Below, in pieces: positions 49,553 through 59,511 of a DNA stretch of 61,605 nucleotides; within the stretch, counting starts at the first letter, position 1; each line of letters begins with the position of its first letter. Source of the stretch: Acinetobacter sp. Ver3. Its GTDB lineage: Bacteria; Pseudomonadota; Gammaproteobacteria; Pseudomonadales; Moraxellaceae. A program made the translations under genes and the position numbers. The notes under the pieces were generated by a model that saw only the letters and a program-made list of their open reading frames with translations, searched no databases and was not told the DNA's origin. The stretch is from assembly GCF_000632455.1 (NCBI RefSeq), contig NZ_JFYL01000012.1, forward strand, positions 1 through 61,605. Reading direction: 5' to 3'.

Positions 49553-50329
49553 ATGCGTATTAGTGTGATTGGAGCAGGGCGCGTAGCTCATCATTTGGCT
49601 CAGGTATTGAGTCAGCATCATGAGATTGTCCAAGTGTTTAGTCGAGAGCAATCTAAAGCCAATTTGTTGGCGGCTTTAGTAAGAGCTAGACCATGCAATG
49701 CAATTGAAGATCTCGAAGACACTGTTGATATTGCATTATTGGTGGTGAGTGATAAGGCAATTGAAGAAGTTGCTGAAAAAGTTGCAAAACAGCTTCCTCA
49801 GGCTTTAATTGTACATACGTCTGGCAGTACCCATATCTCTAAAATCACGCAATATCATGAGCGTGCAGGTGTGTTCTATCCACTACAAACCTTTAGCTTT
49901 GAAAGTCAAATTGATTGGTTGAGTACGCCAATATTTGTTGAAGCGATGCGCGACCAAGATTTAGCCTCCTTGACTCAAATGGCAAAAGAGTTGAGTCAAA
50001 AGGTTTATCAATATGACTCAACACAGCGCTTGAGTTTGCATTTAGCAGCTGTCTTCGCGTGTAACTTTACCAACTACTGCTATGACGTCGCTAAGCAGCT
50101 CGTAGATGCACAAAAAGTCGATTTTAATTTATTGTACCCATTGATTTTGGAAACTGCGAAAAAAGCGACTTTAAATCCCCCAAAACAGGTGCAAACTGGT
50201 CCAGCGATGCGTGGTGATCAAAACATTATCCATATGCATCAAGAGATGCTGGCGCAGGCTGGACGTACGGATTTAAGCCAAGTGTATAGTGTGGTGAGTG
50301 ATCAAATTTATAAAAGACAATCAGAATAA
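49553..50329 (+). CDS. Rossmann-like / DUF2520 domain protein
   Basis: 258 residues. The N-terminal Rossmann motif VIGAGRVAHHLAQVL is at residues 4-18, and IVHTSGSTHIS with GVFYPLQTFSF follows as in the DUF2520 family. The C-terminal half is helical and resembles 6-phosphogluconate-dehydrogenase-like dimerisation domains (AAVFACNFTNYCYDVAKQLV). It is probably an NAD(P)-binding oxidoreductase-like protein of unknown substrate. It is convergent with trmB. Confidence 0.88.
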   Translation: MRISVIGAGRVAHHLAQVLSQHHEIVQVFSREQSKANLLAALVRARPCNAIEDLEDTVDIALLVVSDKAIEEVAEKVAKQLPQALIVHTSGSTHISKITQYHERAGVFYPLQTFSFESQIDWLSTPIFVEAMRDQDLASLTQMAKELSQKVYQYDSTQRLSLHLAAVFACNFTNYCYDVAKQLVDAQKVDFNLLYPLILETAKKATLNPPKQVQTGPAMRGDQNIIHMHQEMLAQAGRTDLSQVYSVVSDQIYKRQSE

Positions 50330-50356
50330 AAAAACAGGACTTAAGTCCTGTTTTTT
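50328..50356. terminator. Bidirectional terminator DUF2520 / trmB
   Basis: AAAAAACAGGAC pairs with GTCCTGTTTTTT around TTAA, between convergent stops. Confidence 0.92.
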
Positions 50357-50357
50357 A

Positions 50358-51074
50358 TTATTGAATCTTTTTAAATAAGAAGTCGTTAATTTTATGGCCT
50401 TCTTCAATTCCACGACGTTCAAACTTAGTTTGAGGACGCCAGTCAGGACGAGGATAACTGTTACCTTTACCCGCCATATTTTCTAAACGAGGGCGGTTAT
50501 CTAATACATCTAACATCCATTCTGCATAGGGTTCCCAATCGGTCGCAGCATGGAATGTTCCACCCATTTCAAGTTTTTCTTCAACTAAAGGCATACGATC
50601 GTGTGAGACGAAGCGACGTTTATGGTGACGTTTTTTCTGCCAAGGATCGGGGAAATAAAGTTGAATTGCATTGATACTGTTATCTGGCATTTCACGCAAA
50701 ACTTGAATTGCATCCGCATCAAGTAAACGTAAGTTTGTCAAACCAGCCATACCCGCTTCATATACACATTGTGCAATGCCGGGAACATGTACTTCGATGC
50801 CGACATAATTGCGTTCAGGATTGGCTTTTGCCATAAGTACAAGAGAGCGCCCCATACCGAAACCTATTTCAACCGTCAATGGACGTTCAGGATGCTCAAA
50901 TTGCTGACGTAAATCACCAACAGGATATTCCAAAATTAAGTGACCATATTGTTCAAGCGCAGTTCGTTGAGAAGTATTCAACGGAGATGAACGGCGCATA
51001 AATGTGACAATTTCGCGATGCTCGTTCAAGTTGTCTAATTCTACAACTTGCGGGTCTAATTGATCGTTCGACAT
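50358..51074 (-). CDS. trmB: tRNA (guanine46-N7)-methyltransferase
   Basis: A 238-residue class I methyltransferase that makes m7G46 in the tRNA variable loop. The SAM-binding motif VEIGFGMGRSLV is at about residues 72-83. The family signature LYFPDPWQKKRHHKRR (about 139-154) and the end KFERRGIEEGHKINDF match TrmB. The 210-base region upstream on its right side separates it from the nuclease gene. It has no operon partner. Confidence 0.96.
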   Translation of the reverse strand: MSNDQLDPQVVELDNLNEHREIVTFMRRSSPLNTSQRTALEQYGHLILEYPVGDLRQQFEHPERPLTVEIGFGMGRSLVLMAKANPERNYVGIEVHVPGIAQCVYEAGMAGLTNLRLLDADAIQVLREMPDNSINAIQLYFPDPWQKKRHHKRRFVSHDRMPLVEEKLEMGGTFHAATDWEPYAEWMLDVLDNRPRLENMAGKGNSYPRPDWRPQTKFERRGIEEGHKINDFLFKKIQ

Positions 51075-51284
51075 AACTTTGGCAAATGAGAAAAAATTCG
51101 AATGCGGTATTTTAAGACCTGAGTCTCCTAAGTCAAACCTTTTTCTACCTGAAAGCGCTACGTAGCTATCAATGATTTGTCGATCTATTCATGAACTTTT
51201 TCAAAATGTCATGAATTGTTCATCTACTTGTCATGCCTGTACACTAGGCTTGGAAAATAATATGAACAATGAATAAGACTTAAA

Positions 51285-53747
51285 ATGAATAAAATAACGC
51301 TAAATAAATGGGTGTTCAATAAACTCACATTATCTTTATGTTTGATCGGATTTAGTTCAACGCCGTATGCTGAACTCATGATCAGCCAGTATGTGGATGG
51401 TAATAACAACAAGAAAGGTATTGAACTATACAATCCAGATGGAGGTGTTGTCGATTTATCCGCGTATCAATTAAAAATATTTCCGAATGGTCTAACCACC
51501 GCGAATTTGACGGTTAAGCTGCAAGGAACTTTAACAGCTCAGCAGCACTTTTTAATTGGACATTCAAATTTAAAAACTGAATTGGGTGAAGTAGTTCAGC
51601 AAACTGCTAACCTATCATTCAATGGCGATGATGCAATTGTTCTCTATAAAAACAATGTGGCTGTCGACCGTTTTGGTGCGATTGGAATACAGCAAAACTG
51701 GGCAACCGGTTTAAGCTTTGAACGTACAAAGAAAACACATGATGTCGTTTCGATAGATCCATCTGCACCCTTTGAAATTCAAAAAGAGTGGGCTAAATGG
51801 TCGGATCGAAATGCTTTTAACCAGTATTTAGAGATTAGTACAAATGAACCAATAGAGCCATCTCCGACGACTCTAAGTTGTAACTCTGCGAATACACCTA
51901 TCGCTGAACTCTCACAAGCAGCTAAGAATCAAAACTATACTGTGAAGGGGGTGATTACTGCGGATTATCGTTATGCGAATGGATTCTCAGGTTTCTATAT
52001 CCAAACCCCTGATGCCAAAGCAAAACCCGATCTAACTAACGCGATTTTTGTATATGCTCCTGCTTCAAGTCCTATAAAAGGAGGAAAAGTCGGAGAAGAA
52101 GTCGTTCTTAAAGGTCGATTAACTGAATATCAAAATCAGTTACAGATTGATAATTTATCCGAAAATATTTTAACTTGTAATCAAGCGGCAAGCGCTAGGA
52201 TAACGCCATTATCAATCGAGTTACCATTTGAGAGTTTAACTAACGCGTCAGGGCATGCGCCAAAGCGTTATCAAGGTATGTTGGTTAAAATCCCTCAAAC
52301 ATTAACGGTAAGTGAAAATTACAATTATGGTCGCTACGGACAACTGTCATTAAGTCTAGGACGTTTGTTTATGCCGACCAATATTTATCCAGCTAAATCA
52401 GGAGAAGCAACGGCATTGGCGCAAAAAAATCTTTTGTCCAAAATTGAACTTGATGATGGATATAATGCACAAAATTTAACGCCTACACTGCCAAGTCAGT
52501 TTAGTGCTTTAAATACCCTACGTGCAGGTGATCAGTTAAATGCTGTTGAGGGTATTCTAGAATATCGATTTAATTCTTGGCGTATTCAACCTGTACAAGG
52601 TCGTACTCAAATCCAAATTAAAGCGAACAACCCGCGGCCACCGATGATTCAGAAAAATTCAAACCAAACCCGTGTCGTGGCTTTCAATGTTTTGAACTAT
52701 GACAATGGCTTAAATGGTTTTCCAACTGAGCGAGGTGCTAGCAGCAAAGCTGAGTTTGAGAAGCAACATGCCAAAATAGTCAGTGCAATGAAAGAAATCG
52801 ATGCTGATGTATTTGGTTTAATGGAAATTGCGAATAATGGTTATGGTGAAAATAGTGCCATTGCATATTTAACACGAGCACTTGGATCGGAGTGGAAATA
52901 TATCACTCCGCCAAATTCAAATCGATTAGGTGATGATGCGATTGCTGTTGCGATTATTTACAACAGTAAGCGTGTAAAACCTGTTAATGCTGCTGCAGTG
53001 TTTGATGATCAGTCACAAAGAAATCGAGTGACCCTCGCTCAGAGTTTTCAACCATTAAGTGGCGGTAAAATCTTTACGGTTATTCCGAATCATTTGAAGT
53101 CTAAAGGTAGTTGTCCTTCAAATGATCAATCTGCTGATGCGGATCAAGGTGATGGTCAGGGGTGTTGGAATGCGACACGGGTTAAAGCGGTACAACAACT
53201 CATGCAGTGGATTGCAAAGAATCCAACGCAAATTACAGGTCATCCGAATACGCTCTTGATTGGTGATTTAAACAGTTATGCAAAAGAAGATCCTATCTTG
53301 GCTTTAGAGCGTGCTAATTATACGAATGTACTGGCGAACAAGGTTGTAGGGCTCGGCGAACAGGCGTATACCTATGTATTTGGTGTCGACAGTAACAAAG
53401 CTGGATTTGGTGGAGCTGGTAATTTGGATCATGCTTTAGCTGATGCTTCGCTCTTTCCTGCGGTTAAGCGTGCATTTGTATGGCACATTAACGCTGATGA
53501 GCCAACGAACCTAGATTATAACGAAGAATTTAAGACTACAGAGCAGAAGTCGCTCTTTTATGCTGATCATGCATTTAGATCATCTGATCATGATCCAGTG
53601 ATTGTCGACTTAGAGCTTAACAGCTCAACAAATGCTGAGCAGCCACAGCGTGACACTAAGTCAGGTGGTGGTTCGTTGAACTGGCTATCCATTTTAGGAT
53701 TAAGCCTGTTAGCCTTGATTGGTTGGAGACGCAGAAACCATTCCTAA
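51285..53747 (+). CDS. ExeM/NucH-family extracellular endonuclease with GlyGly-CTERM tail
   Basis: 820 residues in several parts. A signal peptide (1-28, cleavage after PYA) is followed by a lamin-tail-type domain (about 29-145: SQYVDGNNNKKGIELYNPDG) and an OB-fold-like region (about 195-290). An endonuclease/exonuclease/phosphatase domain runs from about 463 (RVVAFNVLNYDNG) to 782, with MEIANNG, LIGDLNSYAKED, GNLDHALAD and SSDHDPVIVD as metal and catalytic motifs. The end (SGGGSLNWLSILGLSLLALIGWRRR) is a GlyGly-CTERM signal, known to be cut by rhombosortase and linked to type II secretion. It probably degrades extracellular DNA at or outside the cell surface. Confidence 0.93.
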   Translation: MNKITLNKWVFNKLTLSLCLIGFSSTPYAELMISQYVDGNNNKKGIELYNPDGGVVDLSAYQLKIFPNGLTTANLTVKLQGTLTAQQHFLIGHSNLKTELGEVVQQTANLSFNGDDAIVLYKNNVAVDRFGAIGIQQNWATGLSFERTKKTHDVVSIDPSAPFEIQKEWAKWSDRNAFNQYLEISTNEPIEPSPTTLSCNSANTPIAELSQAAKNQNYTVKGVITADYRYANGFSGFYIQTPDAKAKPDLTNAIFVYAPASSPIKGGKVGEEVVLKGRLTEYQNQLQIDNLSENILTCNQAASARITPLSIELPFESLTNASGHAPKRYQGMLVKIPQTLTVSENYNYGRYGQLSLSLGRLFMPTNIYPAKSGEATALAQKNLLSKIELDDGYNAQNLTPTLPSQFSALNTLRAGDQLNAVEGILEYRFNSWRIQPVQGRTQIQIKANNPRPPMIQKNSNQTRVVAFNVLNYDNGLNGFPTERGASSKAEFEKQHAKIVSAMKEIDADVFGLMEIANNGYGENSAIAYLTRALGSEWKYITPPNSNRLGDDAIAVAIIYNSKRVKPVNAAAVFDDQSQRNRVTLAQSFQPLSGGKIFTVIPNHLKSKGSCPSNDQSADADQGDGQGCWNATRVKAVQQLMQWIAKNPTQITGHPNTLLIGDLNSYAKEDPILALERANYTNVLANKVVGLGEQAYTYVFGVDSNKAGFGGAGNLDHALADASLFPAVKRAFVWHINADEPTNLDYNEEFKTTEQKSLFYADHAFRSSDHDPVIVDLELNSSTNAEQPQRDTKSGGGSLNWLSILGLSLLALIGWRRRNHS

Positions 53748-53758
53748 AACTTAGCAGT

Positions 53759-53787
53759 AAAAAAAGAGCCATTTGGCTCTTTTTTTA
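53759..53787. terminator. Bidirectional terminator nuclease / sulP
   Basis: AAAAAAAGAGCC pairs with GGCTCTTTTTTT around ATTT, between convergent genes. Confidence 0.92.
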
Positions 53788-55230
53788 AGTGTTTGAGATA
53801 CGTTCTATCAATGTTACGCTCGCTTGGTTTAAACCAATCACACGTACCTGAGTCCCTTGAGCTTCAAATTTAGCCACGACATTCGCTAACATATTGACAG
53901 ACGTGATGTCCCAAATATGAGCATAGCTGAGATCTATTTCTACTTGCTTGATATCTTCTTTGAAATCAAAAAATGCATAAAAAATTTCTGCACTACTGAA
54001 AAATATTTGACCTTTCACCGTATAGTATCGCACGTGATTTTCTAATTCAGATTGAACTTTTACTTCACTCTCGAGTTTATTAATGAGAAATAGGGCTGAC
54101 AGAATTACACCAATCAATACGCCTAGAGCAAGGTTATGTGTTGCAAGAACTATCATCACGACAGTAAGCATGACAACATTACTTTGCACGGGATGTTTGC
54201 GGAAATTTTTTACTGAATCCCAATTAAATGTGGTGAACGCGACCATGATCATAATGGCGACTAAAGCCGCCATAGGAATATAAGCCAACCAATCTTTAAA
54301 GAAGACCACGAGACATAGCAAAAAAACACCAGCCACTAATGTGGATAACCTTGTTCTTGCACCTGAGCTGACATTGATGATGGATTGACCGATCATTGCA
54401 CATCCAGCCATACCCCCCATAAAGCCACTTACCATGTTCGCGATCCCTTGACCGCGACATTCTTGATGACGATCTCCTTCAGACTCAGTCATTTCATCAA
54501 TCACAGTCGTAGTCATCATGGTCTCAAGCAAACCAACTGTGGCGAGCGTGAGAGAGTACGGTAAGATAATAAGTAAAGTGTCGAGACTGAATGGAATTTC
54601 AGGAATTAAAAATACAGGCAAGGTATCTGGAAATGCACCTAAATCACTGACTGTTCTCATGTCAGCGCCAAGAAGGAGTGCCAATACACTGAGTACAATA
54701 ATACACACTAATGGCGATGGTATGATTTTTCCGATTTTGGGCAAATGAGGAAATGCGTAAATGACCAATAAACCAATCGCTAAAAATATATAACCTAAGC
54801 TATTCATTTGAGCAATTTCTGGAAATTGAGCGATAAAAATGAGAATCGCTAAAGCATTTAAGAAACCATAGACCACCGACTGGGAAACAAAACGCATGAG
54901 TTTTGCGACTTTGAGATATCCAGCGATAATTTGAATTACACCTGTCAGAATCGTTGCTGCCAATAAATATTGTAATCCGTGTTCTTTAACAAGAGTGATC
55001 ATCAGCAGCGCCATTGCACCTGTAGCAGCCGAAATCATAGCAGTCCTACCACCAAAGAAGGCGATCGTAACAGCTATACAGAATGAGGCATACAGACCTA
55101 CCTGAGGATCAACGCCAGCTATCGCCGAAAATGCGATTGACTCTGGAATCAAAGCTAAGCCTACGACTAAGCCTGCAAGTACGTCAGTTCGAATGTTAGA
55201 AAACCACTGATCTTTCTTTAAATAAATCAC
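53785..55230 (-). CDS. SulP-family inorganic anion transporter
   Basis: A 481-residue SulP/SLC26-type inner-membrane transporter. The N-terminal signature [32 protein letters not shown] is near residues 16-47, and about ten to twelve hydrophobic segments follow. A C-terminal STAS domain (about 395-481) contains [15 protein letters not shown] and [17 protein letters not shown]. It could carry sulfate, bicarbonate or another anion; nothing nearby decides the substrate. The protein ends shortly after the STAS domain, without a carbonic anhydrase fusion. Confidence 0.92.
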   Translation of the reverse strand: MIYLKKDQWFSNIRTDVLAGLVVGLALIPESIAFSAIAGVDPQVGLYASFCIAVTIAFFGGRTAMISAATGAMALLMITLVKEHGLQYLLAATILTGVIQIIAGYLKVAKLMRFVSQSVVYGFLNALAILIFIAQFPEIAQMNSLGYIFLAIGLLVIYAFPHLPKIGKIIPSPLVCIIVLSVLALLLGADMRTVSDLGAFPDTLPVFLIPEIPFSLDTLLIILPYSLTLATVGLLETMMTTTVIDEMTESEGDRHQECRGQGIANMVSGFMGGMAGCAMIGQSIINVSSGARTRLSTLVAGVFLLCLVVFFKDWLAYIPMAALVAIMIMVAFTTFNWDSVKNFRKHPVQSNVVMLTVVMIVLATHNLALGVLIGVILSALFLINKLESEVKVQSELENHVRYYTVKGQIFFSSAEIFYAFFDFKEDIKQVEIDLSYAHIWDITSVNMLANVVAKFEAQGTQVRVIGLNQASVTLIERISNT

Positions 55231-55343
55231 AATTTGCCTTTCACAAAGATGTAGCAGCGCTATGGTAAAACATCACACAAATAAAAGCTGAAAAAAGCTT
55301 GAAAATTAATTCAATCTGCACAATATTCATAAGGAGATCATCG

Positions 55344-55385
55344 ATGTTTACGCTTGCTTGCAATTTAAAAAACAGTTCTTATTGA
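55344..55385 (+). CDS. Possible 13-residue leader peptide upstream of gstA
   Basis: ATG 55344 follows an excellent ribosome site (AAGGAG at 55331-55336, 7-base spacing) and encodes MFTLACNLKNSSY before TGA. It is 55 bases before the glutathione transferase gene. A 12-base direct repeat (GCAATTTAAAAA) occurs inside the frame at about 55360 and again after it at about 55400. It may be a leader peptide or only a chance frame. Confidence 0.35.
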   Translation: MFTLACNLKNSSY

Positions 55386-55439
55386 AAAAAAGCGTGAAGC
55401 AATTTAAAAATGATAGTAGTTAGATAACAAGGAAAAAGT

Positions 55440-56051
55440 ATGAAGTTGTATTATTCGCCAGGTGCATGTTCACTCGCAGCGCATATTATTTTAAATGAAA
55501 TTAATGTTGATTTTGATTTGGTTCGTGTTGATCTTAAAACTCATACCACTGAAAAAGGCGAGGATTACTTCGCAATTAATCCTAAAGGCTATGTGCCGGC
55601 GCTAGAAATTAATCCTGGCTTAATTTTAACGGAAAATGTCGCAATTTTACCATTTTTGGCACAGCATGATCCTGCTCAAGATTTAATCCCACCTTCTGGA
55701 TTAGGTCGAGCAAAAGTATTAGAGTGGCTTGGTTATCTAAATTCTGAATTACACGATGCTTATGCAGTGTTTTTCGGTGCAACGCTCACGGACGATGCAA
55801 AACAAAAAGCGTATGCCGAAGTTGATCGTTTACTGACATTCATTGATAAAACCATTGGTGAATCTAATAATGATTATTTGGTAGATGATAATTTTGGACC
55901 TGCAGATGCGTACTTATTTGTACTCACCAATTGGTCGAATCTTATTGAACATGACTTGAGTCCTTATAAAAATATTATTCATATACGCAATAAAGTTGCA
56001 GAGCGTCAGTCTGTACAGATTGCGATGAGAGATGAAGGATTGATTCCTTAA
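55440..56051 (+). CDS. gstA: Glutathione S-transferase, GstA-like (beta class)
   Basis: A 203-residue cytosolic glutathione transferase. The start MKLYYSPGACSLAAHI carries the beta-class Cys10 and closely matches E. coli GstA. The thioredoxin-like half includes NPKGYVPALEI (cis-Pro) and LTENVAILPFL, and the helical half includes FGPADAYLFVL. A different GST follows 265 bases later. AAGGAA precedes the ATG. Confidence 0.92.
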   Translation: MKLYYSPGACSLAAHIILNEINVDFDLVRVDLKTHTTEKGEDYFAINPKGYVPALEINPGLILTENVAILPFLAQHDPAQDLIPPSGLGRAKVLEWLGYLNSELHDAYAVFFGATLTDDAKQKAYAEVDRLLTFIDKTIGESNNDYLVDDNFGPADAYLFVLTNWSNLIEHDLSPYKNIIHIRNKVAERQSVQIAMRDEGLIP

Positions 56052-56081
56052 CATTTAAGGTTTCGTTCCGTTTTTTTTGAG

Positions 56082-56105
56082 AAAGAGCCGAAAGGCTCTT
56101 TTTTT
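56082..56105 (+). terminator. gstA terminator
   Basis: Stem AAAGAGCC / GGCTCTTT with a GAAA loop and T run. Confidence 0.93.
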
Positions 56106-56315
56106 AATCTAAAATTTTCAGAGTAATTTCACAAAGATTATTTAGAAATAGAGAGCATTAAAAAGACAAATTTTTCATCATAATTCGTTTCAGATTCAGT
56201 GATAATTCATTAAATAAGATATCTTTATTCATGATATTTTTTGAACTAAACATTATTTAAGTTGTTGATTAAAATATGATATTTATATTTTGTATTTAAA
56301 TCGTTGGACTAAAAA

Positions 56316-56975
56316 ATGAGTTTGAAATTATATTCTTACAACGAATCAGGTAACAGTTATAAAGTACGTCTGTTAGCAGCATTATTGAAAGTGGATCTTG
56401 AAATTGTAGAACTAGATTATTTCAGTGATGAACAGCATAGTGAGAAATTTTTAAAAATTAATCCTAAAGGCGAAGTGCCAGCATTAGTAGATGGCGATAT
56501 TGTTTTAACTGATTCTGCCGCAATTTTGGTGTATTTAGCAGGTAAATATTCAGATAAAAACACATGGTGGTCTGAAGATTTAGTCGAACAAGCTAAAATT
56601 GTAGATTGGCTTGCCTTTGCTGCCAGTTGGGTGCAATTCGGGGTTTTCACGGCACGCGCGATATTGTCTTTCAAAGGTCCATACAATGGTTTGGGATTAG
56701 AAAGTACTGAGCAAACATTTAAAGAGGCGAAAATACGTGGTCACAAATCTTTGGCTATTTTAGATGGTGTGCTCAAAGACCGTGAATGGTTAGCGAATAA
56801 TAGACCAACTATTGCGGATATCGCAGTGTTTGTCTATGTCGCGTTAGCACCTATGGGTGATATTTCTCTAGAGCCTTATCCAAACGTACGCGCTTGGATT
56901 GAAAGAATAAAAGATTTACCTAACTTTATCAAAATTGATGGATTGGATGATCCTTTGTATCGTCGAGTGAGTTAA
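56316..56975 (+). CDS. Glutathione S-transferase family protein
   Basis: 219 residues of a second GST, different from the GstA type next to it. The N-terminal thioredoxin fold reads LYSYNESGNSYKVRLLAALL with Ser in the active-site region, then INPKGEVPALVDGD and LTDSAAILVYLAGK. The helical C-terminal domain contains RPTIADIAVFVYVALAP. Together these suggest a theta/YfcG-like detoxifying or disulfide-reducing enzyme; I cannot define the substrate. It has its own transcription unit, convergent with thiG. Confidence 0.9.
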   Translation: MSLKLYSYNESGNSYKVRLLAALLKVDLEIVELDYFSDEQHSEKFLKINPKGEVPALVDGDIVLTDSAAILVYLAGKYSDKNTWWSEDLVEQAKIVDWLAFAASWVQFGVFTARAILSFKGPYNGLGLESTEQTFKEAKIRGHKSLAILDGVLKDREWLANNRPTIADIAVFVYVALAPMGDISLEPYPNVRAWIERIKDLPNFIKIDGLDDPLYRRVS

Positions 56976-57008
56976 GAAAAAACCCACTTTAAAAAGTGGG
57001 TTTTTTTT
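56976..57008. terminator. Bidirectional terminator GST / thiG
   Basis: AAAAAACCCACTT pairs with AAGTGGGTTTTTT around TAAA, directly at the GST stop. Confidence 0.93.
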
Positions 57009-57792
57009 ATTTAAAAAAGTATCCAGTTTCTGGAGAGCTTGCATTTGCCATACGTTTGCGTGGCATACGACCAGCAAGATAAGCCTCGCGTCCAGCTTCA
57101 ACGGCTTTTTTCATAGCAGAAGCCATTAGAATCGGATTCTGTGCAGCAGCAATTGCAGTGTTCATGAGTACGCCATCACAACCTAATTCCATCGCAATAG
57201 CAGCATCACTAGCTGTACCAACCCCAGCATCCACCAAGACAGGGACTTTGGCATTTTCTTTGATGATAGAAATGGTATGTGGATTAAGAATACCTAAACC
57301 AGAACCAATTAAACTCCCCAAAGGCATAATAGCGACACAGCCCATACTCTCAAGTTCTTGCGCGACGATAGGATCATCAGAGGTATAAACCATGATTTCA
57401 AAACCATCATCGATCAATGTTCTTGCAGCTTTTAAGGTTTCAGTAATATTAGGATAAAGCGTTTTTTCATCACCTAATACTTCAAGCTTGATTAAATTGT
57501 GACCATCTAAAAGTTCACGTGCGAGCATACAAGTGCGAATGGCACTATTGGCATCAAAGCAACCAGCTGTATTGGGAAGAATGGTGTATTTTTCCGGTGG
57601 AATCACTGAGAGTAGGTTAGGTTGATCTGGATTTTGACCAATGTTTACGCGACGGATTGCAACAGTAACGATCTCAGCACCACTGGCTTGGATTGCTAAG
57701 TCAGTTTCCTGCATATCCTTATATTTTCCAGTGCCCACTAATAGTCGTGAACTAAATGAACGTGATCCTATGATCAACGGACTATCTTCCAT
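57007..57792 (-). CDS. thiG: Thiazole synthase
   Basis: A 261-residue TIM-barrel enzyme that forms the thiamin thiazole from deoxyxylulose phosphate, dehydroglycine and ThiS thiocarboxylate. The start [19 protein letters not shown] is typical. The Schiff-base Lys is in [16 protein letters not shown] near residue 100. [29 protein letters not shown] is the phosphate-binding end of the barrel. thiS precedes it by 12 bases, so the sulfur carrier and its acceptor enzyme are co-expressed. Confidence 0.97.
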   Translation of the reverse strand: MEDSPLIIGSRSFSSRLLVGTGKYKDMQETDLAIQASGAEIVTVAIRRVNIGQNPDQPNLLSVIPPEKYTILPNTAGCFDANSAIRTCMLARELLDGHNLIKLEVLGDEKTLYPNITETLKAARTLIDDGFEIMVYTSDDPIVAQELESMGCVAIMPLGSLIGSGLGILNPHTISIIKENAKVPVLVDAGVGTASDAAIAMELGCDGVLMNTAIAAAQNPILMASAMKKAVEAGREAYLAGRMPRKRMANASSPETGYFFK

Positions 57793-57804
57793 ATTTACTC
57801 CGAG

Positions 57805-58002
57805 TTAACCACCGCCAACAGCATGAATTATTTCTATACGGTCAGCATCTGAAATAGGGGTATCTGCTAGTTTACTTTTTGAAATGATCATTTCATTTTT
57901 TTCAACAGCAAATCGTTTACCTTCTAGCGATAATTCTTGAACCAGTTCTAATAAGTTTTGGCATTGCGTTTGAATCGACTCGCCATTTAAAAAAATATTC
58001 AT
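57805..58002 (-). CDS. thiS: Sulfur carrier protein ThiS
   Basis: A 65-residue ubiquitin-like protein whose C-terminal Gly is adenylated by ThiF and then carries sulfur as a thiocarboxylate to ThiG. It begins MNIFLNGESIQTQC and ends HAVGGG. The diglycine end required for activation is present. It starts 15 bases after the DUF423 stop and is followed by thiG, making one operon. Confidence 0.95.
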   Translation of the reverse strand: MNIFLNGESIQTQCQNLLELVQELSLEGKRFAVEKNEMIISKSKLADTPISDADRIEIIHAVGGG

Positions 58003-58017
58003 CAGATGACCTTCAAA

Positions 58018-58383
58018 TTAATGTTGAATTTTGAATGCTTGCCATGCTAAAAGTAGCCAGCCAATAATCATCAATGCTCCACCAAGAGGTGTAATTGCCC
58101 CTAACCCGCGCGGGAGCCCTAAAGCCATGAGATATAGAGATCCACAAAATAAAATGATACCGAACTGGATGAAGATAAAGCTGAATTGAGTTGAAAAGTT
58201 TGGAATTATTTTTGGTATGAGTGCGAGTATTAATAATCCAATTGCATGATAAAAGAAATAATCAGTTGCAGTCTGCCACCATGTCAGTTGGGCTTCGGTT
58301 GCACGAGCTTTAAGGCCATGAGCGCCGAAAGCACCTAGCATTACGGCAAGCGCTAAATTAATGGCTGATATTGAGATCCACAT
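58018..58383 (-). CDS. DUF423 family membrane protein
   Basis: About 121 residues with four hydrophobic segments. The family motif VMLGAFGAHGLK is near residues 13-24, and LPRGLGAITPLGGALMIIGWLLLA is near the end. ATG 58383, with GGGA eight bases upstream, is chosen over an ATG 30 bases earlier that has no ribosome site. The function of DUF423 (YgdD-like) proteins is unknown. It is first in the run with thiS and thiG. Confidence 0.9.
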   Translation of the reverse strand: MWISISAINLALAVMLGAFGAHGLKARATEAQLTWWQTATDYFFYHAIGLLILALIPKIIPNFSTQFSFIFIQFGIILFCGSLYLMALGLPRGLGAITPLGGALMIIGWLLLAWQAFKIQH

Positions 58384-58464
58384 CAGGTTATTCCCAATCG
58401 AAAATTGCGTCATACGATAGCATACATGACGTACGATTTTTTTAAACTTGCATAGCGTAAATAC

Positions 58465-58491
58465 AAAAAAAGAGCTTATAGCTCTTTTTTT
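58465..58491 (-). terminator. rpoH terminator
   Basis: Stem AAAAAAAGAGC / GCTCTTTTTTT with a short TTATA centre, just past the rpoH stop. Confidence 0.92.
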
Positions 58492-58500
58492 GTAATCGTA

Positions 58501-59370
58501 TTAATTTGATGACATGGCGATCTTGATCTTGTCCATGGCATTTTTTTCAAGCTGGCGAATACGTTCAGCGGAAACATTATATTCGGCTGCTAGTTCATGC
58601 AACGTAGACTTATCATCATCTAACCAGCGGCGCTGTAAAATATTGCGTGAACGATCATCCAGCTGATCCATTGCTTCATGTAAAGCAGAGGTGCTCTGTG
58701 ATTCATAATCTTCTTCCTCTGCTAAACGAGCAGGGTCATAACGATTATCCTCTAAGTAAAGCGCAGGAGCGACATGAACTGAGCTTTCATCATCTTCATC
58801 GGATTGAGCTTCGAAGGCTGCGTCATAAGCTGTTAAACGACCTTCCATTTCAAGAACTTGTTCAGCTGTTACATTTAAATCAGCCGCAATAGATTGTGCT
58901 TCCTCGAGCGTTAATTTCTTGCTCGATTTTTTTAAGCTTCTTAAGTTGAAGAACAGTTTACGTTGAGCTTTAGTTGTCGCAATTTTAACAATACGCCAGT
59001 TACGAATCACATATTCGTGGATTTCAGCTTTAATCCAATGTACTGCAAAAGAAACTAAACGTACTCCCATATTGGGATCGAAGCGTTTTACGGCTTTCAT
59101 CAAGCCTAAATTACCTTCTTGGATTAAATCGCCTTGAGGTAAGCCGTAACCTGCGTAACTGCGGGCAATATGCACAACAAAACGAAGGTGGGACATCACC
59201 AGCATTTTAGCTGCGTCTAGATCTTGGTCATAAAAATAACGTTCAGCTAACTCTTTTTCTTGTTCAGCTGTCAAAATAGGGATCTGGTTTACAGTACTAA
59301 TGTAAGCACCTAAATTGACCCCGGGCGCAGACAATGACAGGGGCATCAATTGATTGCTGCTGTCAGTCAT
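58501..59370 (-). CDS. rpoH: RNA polymerase heat-shock sigma factor RpoH (sigma-32)
   Basis: 289 residues. Region 2 contains DLIQEGNLGLMKAVKRFDP (81-99). The diagnostic RpoH box QRKLFFNLR is at 136-144. Region 4 has DDDKSTLHELAAEYNVSAERIRQLEKNAM as the -35-binding helix-turn-helix. It directs heat-shock transcription; the clpB promoter at 34.7 kb in this window matches its consensus. A translational thermosensor may involve the region around the start codon, as in E. coli, but I did not establish a fold. A terminator follows it. Confidence 0.98.
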   Translation of the reverse strand: MTDSSNQLMPLSLSAPGVNLGAYISTVNQIPILTAEQEKELAERYFYDQDLDAAKMLVMSHLRFVVHIARSYAGYGLPQGDLIQEGNLGLMKAVKRFDPNMGVRLVSFAVHWIKAEIHEYVIRNWRIVKIATTKAQRKLFFNLRSLKKSSKKLTLEEAQSIAADLNVTAEQVLEMEGRLTAYDAAFEAQSDEDDESSVHVAPALYLEDNRYDPARLAEEEDYESQSTSALHEAMDQLDDRSRNILQRRWLDDDKSTLHELAAEYNVSAERIRQLEKNAMDKIKIAMSSN

Positions 59371-59511
59371 GAGTACTCCTTATAGGAAAATAGTTTAAAA
59401 AACCAATTACATTCATCTTAATCCTTATAGCATACAGAATTAAGCGAATTTGGGTAGTGAAATGTAAATTTAAATACAATATTTATCCATGATTAATTTA
59501 GATGAAAACAC

